From assembly GCF_001571325.1 (NCBI RefSeq), contig NZ_BCTO01000019.1, positions 62,001 through 126,000 on the forward strand: DNA of 64,000 nucleotides, read 5' to 3'. The translations under genes and the position numbers were made by a program. The notes below the pieces were generated by a model, which saw nothing but the letters and a program-made list of their open reading frames with translations, was not told the origin of the DNA and made no database searches. Below, piece by piece: positions 38,833 to 45,818 of the stretch (the first letter of the stretch is position 1; each line of letters opens with the position of its first letter). This DNA comes from Delftia tsuruhatensis NBRC 16741 (GTDB lineage Bacteria > Pseudomonadota > Gammaproteobacteria > Burkholderiales > Burkholderiaceae_C).

Positions 38833-39056
38833 CGTAGCGCGGTGTCCAGACGGTCCACAACCTGCTCGTCCCGCAGACACGCGCAACACATGCTCGTTCG
38901 CGCCCAGCATCCTGGCCAGCTGGCGTAAGCCCTTTACGCCGCTCGCCGCCAGTTGGCTGGTCTACGTGCCCGGCATTGAGCGTAGTGAGGCGCGCCAGCG
39001 CACGCTCGCCTTGTTCGAAATCTTGCCCGTCCAGCGCCACCTGGACTGCTTTCACT
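38833..39056 (-). other. Gap with possible frame-shifted remnant
   Basis: A 224-bp stretch without an intact gene. On the minus strand, two adjacent frames give coding-like strings (VALDGQDFEQGERALARL, then in another frame LAASGVKGLRQLARMLGANE), as expected of a frameshifted gene fragment. The family is not recognised. Confidence 0.2.
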
Positions 39057-39560
39057 CTAGAACACCCCCAACGCCAGCCCCGCCCCCATCGCCTCCCCCA
39101 GCGCCCGGCACTGCTCCAGCTCAGCTGCGGCAATCCGCTTGGGTGCCAGGATGGCTTCGGTGGTCTGGGCGTGGGTGCAGATGATCAGGGGCTCGGCCAC
39201 GGGCTTGAGGCGCCAGCCGGTGGCGATGCGGGCGATCTGGCGGGCCGCATTCTGGCCGTCGCTGCCGGCGCAGATGAGGCTGGCATAGGGCCGGCCGTTG
39301 ATGCGGTCCAGCGCCGCGTAGTAGCTGCGGTCGAAGAAGTCCTTGAGCTGGCCGCTGATGGCGGCCAGGTTTTCCGGGGTGGCGAAGAGGTAGCCGTCGG
39401 CGGACAGCACATCGTCGGGGTCGGCCTCGCAGGCGTGCAGCAGGCGCACCTGCACGCCCTGGCCTTCGGCCGCTGCGCCGTCGCGCGCGGCCTCGGCCAT
39501 CTGGCGGGTGCCGCCGGTCATGGAGTGGTAGACGATCAGCAGGGTCTTGCTTGCGTTCAT
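39057..39560 (-). CDS. Flavodoxin-like protein
   Basis: A 167-aa flavodoxin-fold protein. The FMN phosphate loop YHSMTGGTRQMA (residues 11-22) lies after strand 1, with the central GYLFATPENLAAISGQLKDFF and a late CAGSDGQNAARQIARI. It lies 43 bp behind the TonB receptor on the same strand, so it is probably in an iron-responsive operon. It might reduce imported ferric chelates or replace ferredoxin under iron limitation (inference). ATG 39560. Confidence 0.82.
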   Translation of the reverse strand: MNASKTLLIVYHSMTGGTRQMAEAARDGAAAEGQGVQVRLLHACEADPDDVLSADGYLFATPENLAAISGQLKDFFDRSYYAALDRINGRPYASLICAGSDGQNAARQIARIATGWRLKPVAEPLIICTHAQTTEAILAPKRIAAAELEQCRALGEAMGAGLALGVF

Positions 39561-39603
39561 GCCTCAAGCATAGAGCGCGGCCCGCCCAGCCACCGCGGCG
39601 ACC

Positions 39604-42018
39604 TCAGAAATCCATCGATGCCGACACCACGAAGGTGCGCGGAATCATCGGCGAGACGGCACCCCAGGACGTGACACCGGCCCAGGCCTTGCGGTCGGCC
39701 ACGTTCTGCACTGTGGCGCGCAGCGTGGTCTTGCGGCCCGCGATGCGGGTGGCATAGCGCAGGCCCAGGTCGGTGCGTGTCCAACCCGGGATGCGCAGGC
39801 GGTTGGCCTGGTCCACGAACTGGGCGCCGGTGTAGGCCAGGTCGCCGACCAGGGTCAGGCCCTCAAGGGCGGGCACATCCCATTCCACGCCCAGGTTGGC
39901 CAGCAGGCGCGAGGTACCAATGGGCCGGTTGCCCACCAGCGCAGGCGTGGCCGAGCGCGTGATCTCGGGCTTGAGCCAGGTCACGCCACCGAGCAGGCGC
40001 AGGCCGCGCGCGGCCTCGCCGTAGGCATACAGCTCCATGCCCAGGTTGCGCTGCTCGCCGTTGGTCTTGTAGACGCCCTGGTCCAGGCCACCGCTGGGTT
40101 TTTCAATGCTGAACAGGGCGGCCGTGGCCATGAAGCTGCCGAAGTCGTACTTGCTGCCCACTTCGTACTGGCGGCTCTTGTAGGGGCGCAACACCTCGCC
40201 GTAGTTGCTGGCTGCGGGCGGCGCAATGTCGCCCTTGCTCAGGCCTTCGATGTAGTTGGCGTAGAGGCTCCAGTTGGGCGCCTGGCGCCAGACCACGCCC
40301 ACGGCGGGCGTGGTCACGCTCTCGTCGTAGACATTGGCGGCGCCGCCCGTGAGCACGTTGTAGTTGGTGGACTTGATGGCCTGGTGGCGCAGGCCCAGCG
40401 ACAGTTGCAGCCTGTCCTGCAGCAGCGAGAGCGTGTCCACCAGGGCCAGGCTGGTGTTGCGGTTGTCATGAATGCGCGGAATGGCCGAAGGCCGCGCAAT
40501 GCTTTGCGGCGCATGGGCAACAGGCGCATAGATGTTGGACGCCACCGCCGAGCCCGCCTGCAGCGCACGGTGGAAATCCTCGCGGTAGCTGGCCAGCTGC
40601 AGCGTGACCGAATGCTTGACACCGGCCAGCGCAAAGCGCGAGCGCAGGCCAGCGTCGATGGTGCTGCGGTCCACGTCGAACACCGCATAGGTGGGCGTGA
40701 TGCTGGTGGCACCCGCAGCACTGGTCAGGCGCGGGGCGGAGTCATAGATGCGGTCCACATTGGCGCGCGACTGGCCGATGTTGGCGAACAGCGTGAGCTG
40801 CTGCGTGAGGTCCAGCTCGGTGCGCAGCAGCACGGCGCGCTCGCGGTTCCTGGACCATTCCCAGGGCTGGGTCACGTTGAGTGTGCCGTCGGGCGCAGCA
40901 GGCATGGAGGAGAGCCCCGTGGGCATGATGGGCCGGCCCACGCCGTCGATGCGCTCGTCCTGCGAGAGCAGGTCCAATGTGGCGCGGAAGCGCTCCACCT
41001 CGTAGTCCAGCGCCACGGCCAGCACATGGCCGTCGGTGCTTTGATGGTCCATGGACGTATCGCCGCCGTACTTGCTGGCGTTCACACGGATGCCGTACTG
41101 GGCCTCGTCGCCAAAGCGCCGGCCCACGTCGGCATGGGCACGCCAGAGGCTGTCCGAAGTCCAGCCCGTGGTCAGCCGCGCCACATCTTCATTGGCGCGC
41201 TTGGGAGCGATGTTGATCACGCCGCCCGCCGAGCCGTTGGGCGACATGCCGAACAGCAGCGCGCCCGGCCCCTTGACCACCTCGATACGGTCCACGTACT
41301 CGGTGCGCACGCGGTAGTTGGGGGCAATGCCGTAGATGCCGTCAAAGGCGATCTCGCCCGAGTTGCCCTCCCAGATCGGAAAGCCCCGGATATAGAGGTT
41401 GTCCACGTTGCCGCCCGGCAGCACGGTGTAGCGCACGGAAGGGTCGCGGTTCACCGCCTCGGCAATGGTGCCGGCCTGCTGGTTGCGCACGGCCTCGGAC
41501 GTGTAGCTGGTGGTGCTGAACGGCGCCTGCATGTTGCCGGTATTGCCCAGCACGCCCAGGCGCACGCCCTTGGCCACCTGCCCGCCGGCGTAGGGTGCGG
41601 GCAGCAGGCTCACATACTGGTCACCGGCCGTCACGGTGATCTCGGACAGGCGGTGTGCATTCTCAGGCGCGTTGGCCGCAGCGGGAAGCAGCGTCAGCGT
41701 GCCGCCCTCGATGCGGCCCTGCAGGCCGCTGCCCTGCAGCAATGCCGCCAGGCCCTGGCGCACATCGTGGCTGCCGTTGAGCGCCGGGGCCTGCCGGCCC
41801 TGCACCAGTTCGGAGGAGTAGGTGAGCTGCAGCCCCGCCTGGCGCGCAAACTGGCTCAGCGCCTGGGCCAGCGGCTGGGCCGGCACGTCGAAGGACACCG
41901 ATTGCGCGGCGGCCAACTGCAGTTGCAGGCCCAGCACCAGGCCTGCACATGCATGAAAAACCGCTGTGCGGCGGAGGCGGAGGCGGAATCGGAATCGGGA
42001 GGACTTGGGAGCGGACAT
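39604..42018 (-). CDS. TonB-dependent siderophore receptor with N-terminal signalling (STN) domain
   Basis: An 804-aa outer-membrane transducer of the FpvA/FecA type. The signal peptide is cleaved near Ala38. The STN domain (about 41-110; SFDVPAQPLAQALSQFARQ) contacts a FecR-type periplasmic domain. The TonB box SEITVTAG is near 125-132, followed by a plug (RNQQAGTIAEAVNRDPSVRY, YIRGF, EVVKGPGALLFGM) and a 22-strand barrel ending with aromatic F. ATG 42018 was preferred; an upstream GTG adds 14 residues. Its regulator, a sigma/anti-sigma fusion, lies directly upstream. A shared 13-nt motif sits at 42087-42099. Siderophore unknown. Confidence 0.92.
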   Translation of the reverse strand: MSAPKSSRFRFRLRLRRTAVFHACAGLVLGLQLQLAAAQSVSFDVPAQPLAQALSQFARQAGLQLTYSSELVQGRQAPALNGSHDVRQGLAALLQGSGLQGRIEGGTLTLLPAAANAPENAHRLSEITVTAGDQYVSLLPAPYAGGQVAKGVRLGVLGNTGNMQAPFSTTSYTSEAVRNQQAGTIAEAVNRDPSVRYTVLPGGNVDNLYIRGFPIWEGNSGEIAFDGIYGIAPNYRVRTEYVDRIEVVKGPGALLFGMSPNGSAGGVINIAPKRANEDVARLTTGWTSDSLWRAHADVGRRFGDEAQYGIRVNASKYGGDTSMDHQSTDGHVLAVALDYEVERFRATLDLLSQDERIDGVGRPIMPTGLSSMPAAPDGTLNVTQPWEWSRNRERAVLLRTELDLTQQLTLFANIGQSRANVDRIYDSAPRLTSAAGATSITPTYAVFDVDRSTIDAGLRSRFALAGVKHSVTLQLASYREDFHRALQAGSAVASNIYAPVAHAPQSIARPSAIPRIHDNRNTSLALVDTLSLLQDRLQLSLGLRHQAIKSTNYNVLTGGAANVYDESVTTPAVGVVWRQAPNWSLYANYIEGLSKGDIAPPAASNYGEVLRPYKSRQYEVGSKYDFGSFMATAALFSIEKPSGGLDQGVYKTNGEQRNLGMELYAYGEAARGLRLLGGVTWLKPEITRSATPALVGNRPIGTSRLLANLGVEWDVPALEGLTLVGDLAYTGAQFVDQANRLRIPGWTRTDLGLRYATRIAGRKTTLRATVQNVADRKAWAGVTSWGAVSPMIPRTFVVSASMDF

Positions 42019-42086
42019 AAGGACTTTCTGGAAGACAGGCTCATTGCGAATCGCCGGCACAGGCAGGGCGCCCGGCCTTTCATATG

Positions 42087-42099
42087 CAAATACGAGTCA
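42087..42099 (-). promoter_or_regulatory. 13-nt motif shared with the second receptor's regulatory region
   Basis: CAAATACGAGTCA differs at one base from CAAATACGAATCA at 45572-45584. It is about 70 bp upstream of the STN-receptor start and beyond the 3' end of the sigma/anti-sigma gene, where a receptor promoter is expected. It could be an ECF sigma -10 region or a response-regulator half-site. Confidence 0.4.
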
Positions 42100-42123
42100 C
42101 TCCCAAAAACCCTGAAAAAAACT

Positions 42124-43458
42124 TCACGACTCCGCGCGCCCGCCGCGCCGCGCAATCCGCAGGCCGCCGTCGTCCAGCACGCTGACCTGCACCGGGGCGA
42201 ACTGCGGCAGCCCGCGCAGCCAGCGCTCGGTCTGGGCAATGCGCACATGGCCGCTGATGGCCAGTTGCGCCGCGCCCTCCTCCACCACCAGGCGGCGCCG
42301 CGTGTAGCGGCCCAGACGGTGCACGACGCGGCCCAGCGGTTCCTGCTCGAAGTCCAGCTCGCCCTCGCGCCAGGCCGCGGGCCGTTGCTGGAGCTGCGGC
42401 TGCCAGGCAGCGCCGTCGGTATCTCCTGCCCCGCCGTCCAGGGGAATGCGCAGCGACTGGCTGTCCTGCAGCAACTGGCTGCGCCCGGTGGCCGCGTGCT
42501 CCACCCGCACCTGGCCCGACTCCACCTGCACGCGCACCGCATCGGGCTCCAGTTCCACACCAAAGCGCGTTCCCAGCACGGTCACGCGCAAGGGGCCGGC
42601 CTCCACCACAAAGGGCCGTGCCGCATCGCGGGCCACGGCAAAGAAGGCGGCGCCTTCCTGCAGCCGTGCCTGTCGCAGGTCGGCACGGTAGGTCAGCGCC
42701 ACGCGGCTGGCGGCGTCCACGCGCAGCACGCTGCCATCGGGCAGTTCCAGGCTGCGCTGCACGCCCGTGGCGCTGGCCAGTTCACCTTGCCACAGCACGC
42801 GGCGGCTCCACATCTGCCAGGCAGGCCAGGCCGCGCAGGCCATGCCAGCCACGCCCAGCAGTGCGCCAAGGGCACGCCGCCGCCGCTTTCTGGAAGAGGC
42901 CTGCAAGCCCGCCTCCACCCCGCCGCGCCAGCGCAGCAAGGCGGCTTCCAGGCAGGCATCGGCCTGCATCAGGTCACGCTCCACGGTGTTCAGGGAGACC
43001 TGCAGACGCCGGGCGATGTCGGCCTGCCGCTCGCCATGCAGGCGGTGGGCCAGCAAGGCGGCCTGCATGCGCTCGGGCAGGTCTGCAATCGTGCGCTCCA
43101 CCACGGCCAGTGCCTGCCGGTACATGGCGCGGTCGGCCACATCGCCTTCGGCCTCGGGCTGCAATTGCGCCCAGTCGTCCATGCAGCGCTGCTGCGCACC
43201 GCGCTGGCGCAGCCTGTCTATCGCCAGGTGCTTGGCCGTGGCAAACAGGTAGGCCCGCGCGGCTTCGAGCGTGGGCGAGCTGCCATCGGGCAGCTGCGGC
43301 GGCGCATCGGCCAGGCGCAGCCAGGTTTCCTGGGCCAGTTCCTGCGCCTCATCACGGCTGCCGGTCTTGCCGGCCAGATAGGCCACCAGTTGCTGCTGGC
43401 AGGCACAGAAAAGCTGGTGCCAGCGCGCAGCGGTCCAGGAGGCGGAAGGGGTGGGCAT
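42124..43458 (-). CDS. FecI-like ECF sigma factor fused to FecR-like anti-sigma factor
   Basis: One continuous 444-aa frame combining two normally separate regulators. Residues about 10-95 form sigma region 2 (DEAQELAQETWLRLAD, KHLAIDRLR). Residues 110-172 form region 4, with LPERMQAALLAHRLHGE and the helix-turn-helix DIARRLQVSLNTVERDL. A basic linker (176-195) leads to one transmembrane helix (196-217), then a periplasmic FecR domain (225-325, LPDGSVLRVDAASRV, VLGTRFGV) and an STN-like tail (366-436). The usual cytoplasmic anti-sigma segment of FecR is missing. Gly296-Thr297 matches where FoxR-type proteins self-cleave. P. putida IutY is a known precedent. Preceded by a Fur box, followed by its likely receptor. 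Confidence 0.9.
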   Translation of the reverse strand: MPTPSASWTAARWHQLFCACQQQLVAYLAGKTGSRDEAQELAQETWLRLADAPPQLPDGSSPTLEAARAYLFATAKHLAIDRLRQRGAQQRCMDDWAQLQPEAEGDVADRAMYRQALAVVERTIADLPERMQAALLAHRLHGERQADIARRLQVSLNTVERDLMQADACLEAALLRWRGGVEAGLQASSRKRRRRALGALLGVAGMACAAWPAWQMWSRRVLWQGELASATGVQRSLELPDGSVLRVDAASRVALTYRADLRQARLQEGAAFFAVARDAARPFVVEAGPLRVTVLGTRFGVELEPDAVRVQVESGQVRVEHAATGRSQLLQDSQSLRIPLDGGAGDTDGAAWQPQLQQRPAAWREGELDFEQEPLGRVVHRLGRYTRRRLVVEEGAAQLAISGHVRIAQTERWLRGLPQFAPVQVSVLDDGGLRIARRGGRAES

Positions 43459-43487
43459 GGCCGGGGGGGATGTGAGAAATCGACAAC

Positions 43488-43506
43488 GAGAATGACTATC
43501 ATTCTA
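43488..43506 (-). promoter_or_regulatory. Fur box upstream of the sigma/anti-sigma fusion
   Basis: GAGAATGACTATCATTCTA matches the 19-bp Fur consensus GATAATGATAATCATTATC at most positions. It is 30 bp upstream of the fusion-gene start and overlaps the last codons of the sensor-kinase gene. It implies iron repression of the fusion and thus of its receptor. Confidence 0.75.
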
Positions 43507-44862
43507 GTTTTGTTTGCCAATGGCCCCTGGCGCCACAGCCCCATGCGATGCACTCCTGAAGCACAGTTCCAGCTCGCAATGGGGACTGCCCAGAAAGCGG
43601 ATCTCCCCGCCTGCATTGCGCAATATCTTGCGGGTGATGGCCAGTCCCAGGCCGGCGCCCCTGCTGCCAGGCCGCGCCTTGCTGAAGCGGGTGAACATGG
43701 CTTCCTGCCGGTCGGGCGGAACGCCAGGCCCCTGGTCGGCCACCGTCAGGCGGATCACGTCACCTTCAACCGCCGTCATGGCCACCAAGACATCTCCCTG
43801 GCCATGGTGAAAGGCGTTCTCGAGCACGTTGTAGATGGCGGTGTGCAGCAGGCTTGCGTCGCCCTGGCAGTGCACGCCATCGATGAGGTCCACCTGCATG
43901 CTGCGCGAGCCGGCCTCGAACAACGGCAGCATTGCGGCGATGACCTCCCTCACCAGCCGCGTGAGATGCGTGGACGCTGCTGCGGGGGCAGCCTCGCCTG
44001 CGCCCAGGTCCTGCTCCTGGCGCGCCAGCAGCAACAGCTGCTCGGCCACCCGGCGCAGGTAGCGCACGTCGCCGTCCACGGCCTGCCAATCGGGGCTGGG
44101 GTCCGTGCGCGCCTTTTGCAGGCGAAGGTCCAGCACGGTCAGGGGCGTGCGCAGTTCATGCGCCGCGTCGGCGACCAGGCGCTTTTCGTTGGCCAGCGAC
44201 TGCGCCAGATTCTCCAGTGCGCGGTTGACGGCTTCGGCCAGCGGCAGCAGTTCGCGCGGCAGCCGGGCGGTCGGAATGGGCTGGACCTGACCTGGCTTCA
44301 TGCCCTGCACAAAACGTGCGGCCTGCTGCACGGGCCTGAGCGTCCAGCGCATCATCCAGTAGATGAGCAGCAGCGCCAGCAGGCCTACAGGCACCAGCAT
44401 GACCAGGCTTTGCAGCAGCTTGGCGTGCAGCAGATCACCAATGGCCTGGCGCTCCAGCACATCGCGCTTGGCCACCATCAGGGTGGCTCCATCGGCCAGC
44501 GGTGCGGCCACGTTGACAATCTGGCCGCTGTAGATGGGCAGCCGCAACAGCGGCGCCCGCGCACCGTCGGGCGGCAGGCGCAGGCGGCGCGGGGATTGGA
44601 GGTTGTCGGAGAACCAGAGCACCCTCCCCTCGGGCGAATACAGCGTGTACGACAGCTCGCCGCCCGCATGGCTTTTGGGCAGGCGGCCCGGATCGCTTTG
44701 CATGGTGAAGCCTTCGGCGATCTCCCGCGCCTGGATCACCATCGCCACGCGGCGCAGCTGGTCGCGCGTGTCGTACAGCGACAGCGACAGTGCTCCGGCG
44801 CCAGCCGCAAAGGCCAGCGCCAGCCCCAACAGCACGCGCCGCTCAAGACTGGTGCTCTTCAT
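43504..44862 (-). CDS. Sensor histidine kinase (PfeS/QseC/PmrB-like)
   Basis: A 452-aa inner-membrane kinase. Transmembrane helix 1 (about 10-29), a periplasmic region (30-140) containing an EIAE (ExxE) motif as in iron-sensing PmrB, transmembrane helix 2 near 150-175, and HAMP. The H-box is DAAHELRTPL, the N-box YNVLENAFHHG, and the G-boxes are DQGPGVP and GAGLGLA. ATG 44862 overlaps the end of the response-regulator gene by 20 bp. The pair lies between an STN-receptor operon and a CirA/PfeA-like receptor, the setting of PfeRS/PirRS catecholate-siderophore sensors; that role is inferred. Confidence 0.9.
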   Translation of the reverse strand: MKSTSLERRVLLGLALAFAAGAGALSLSLYDTRDQLRRVAMVIQAREIAEGFTMQSDPGRLPKSHAGGELSYTLYSPEGRVLWFSDNLQSPRRLRLPPDGARAPLLRLPIYSGQIVNVAAPLADGATLMVAKRDVLERQAIGDLLHAKLLQSLVMLVPVGLLALLLIYWMMRWTLRPVQQAARFVQGMKPGQVQPIPTARLPRELLPLAEAVNRALENLAQSLANEKRLVADAAHELRTPLTVLDLRLQKARTDPSPDWQAVDGDVRYLRRVAEQLLLLARQEQDLGAGEAAPAAASTHLTRLVREVIAAMLPLFEAGSRSMQVDLIDGVHCQGDASLLHTAIYNVLENAFHHGQGDVLVAMTAVEGDVIRLTVADQGPGVPPDRQEAMFTRFSKARPGSRGAGLGLAITRKILRNAGGEIRFLGSPHCELELCFRSASHGAVAPGAIGKQN

Positions 44863-45541
44863 GCGCGACCGCGGGCAAGACCATGCGATAGCCCACGCCA
44901 CGCACGGTATCTATCAGCACATTGGCGCCGCCGTCGCGCAGCTTGCGGCGCAGGCGCGAGATCAGCGCCTCCACGGCATTCAGGGTCACGCTCTCGCGCG
45001 AGGCGTACAGGTGCTCTTCCATGCGTTCCTTGACCACGATGCGGGGCCACACGCGCAGCATCTCCTCCAGCAGCATGGCCTCGCGCCGGAGCAGATCGAT
45101 GTGCCTGCCATCCACGGTCGCATGGCGGGAATCGGTTTCAAAGGCCAGATTGCCCAGGCTCAGCCGAGGCTCGCGGCCGCTCTGGGCACGGCGCAGCACG
45201 GCGCGTACGCGCGCTTGCAGCTCGGAGATGTCAAAGGGCTTGAGCACATAGTCATCGGCGCCGCAATTGAGCCCGGCCAGACGGCTTTCCAGCGCGTCGC
45301 GTGCCGTGAGGATGATGCAGGGGGTTCTGCGGCGGCGGTCATCACAGCGGGCCAGCACCTGCATGCCATCCATATCAGGCAGCCCCAGGTCCAGGATCAG
45401 GGCCTCATAGTTGGTGACGGCAAGCGCGTCCAGCGCCTGCCGTCCGGTGGCGGCCACATCCACCGCGAATCCCATGCGCTCCAGATGGGCCTGCAACAGC
45501 GCTCGCAAATCTTGGTGGTCTTCAACAACGAGCAGCTTCAT
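44843..45541 (-). CDS. OmpR-family response regulator (PfeR-like)
   Basis: A 232-aa regulator. The receiver domain has acidic pocket EDHQD, phospho-acceptor Asp51 (LILDLGLPDMDG), Thr in ILTARD and Lys in YVLKPF. The C-terminal winged helix (about 130-225) contains VEALISRLRRKLRDG and VRGVGYRMV. It is translationally coupled to the kinase and divergent from a TonB receptor gene. An inverted repeat AAATACG-N7-CGTATTT between them (45573-45593) is a natural candidate for its operator. ATG 45541. Confidence 0.93.
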   Translation of the reverse strand: MKLLVVEDHQDLRALLQAHLERMGFAVDVAATGRQALDALAVTNYEALILDLGLPDMDGMQVLARCDDRRRRTPCIILTARDALESRLAGLNCGADDYVLKPFDISELQARVRAVLRRAQSGREPRLSLGNLAFETDSRHATVDGRHIDLLRREAMLLEEMLRVWPRIVVKERMEEHLYASRESVTLNAVEALISRLRRKLRDGGANVLIDTVRGVGYRMVLPAVAHEEHQS

Positions 45542-45572
45542 CGGTCAGACGTTGATCAGGAATGTCAGATAC

Positions 45573-45593
45573 AAATACGAATCAGACGTATTT
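45573..45593. promoter_or_regulatory. Inverted repeat AAATACG-N7-CGTATTT, probable operator
   Basis: A perfect 7-bp dyad with a 7-bp spacer, 32 bp upstream of the response-regulator start and in the divergent gap before the second TonB receptor. Its left half extends to CAAATACGAATCA, matched at 12 of 13 positions upstream of the first receptor (42087-42099). A likely binding site of the adjacent regulator. Confidence 0.55.
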
Positions 45594-45818
45594 TAAATTT
45601 GAAAGCTGCAAGGCCAGCGCCATGACGCCGCAAGATCCAGAACCTGCGCCCCCCGCAAGCCCTGAGCCGGCTTAGGCAGCCGCCTGCAGCGCAGCCCCCG
45701 CCTCGCCGTTGCCTTGGCGAGGGCGCCCCACCCCAACCCATCACCCGCACCGCCTGCCCGGCGGCGCGTGCCGTCGTGTACGGACAACCCCATTTTCAAT
45801 AGCGACCGGAGCCAACCA

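Noticed and set aside
40384-45033. A 1549-codon open frame on the plus strand across the iron-uptake region.
   Set aside because: It is antisense to the receptor, sigma/anti-sigma fusion and kinase genes, is rich in His/Gln/Arg/Gly as GC-rich shadow frames are, and has no family motifs.
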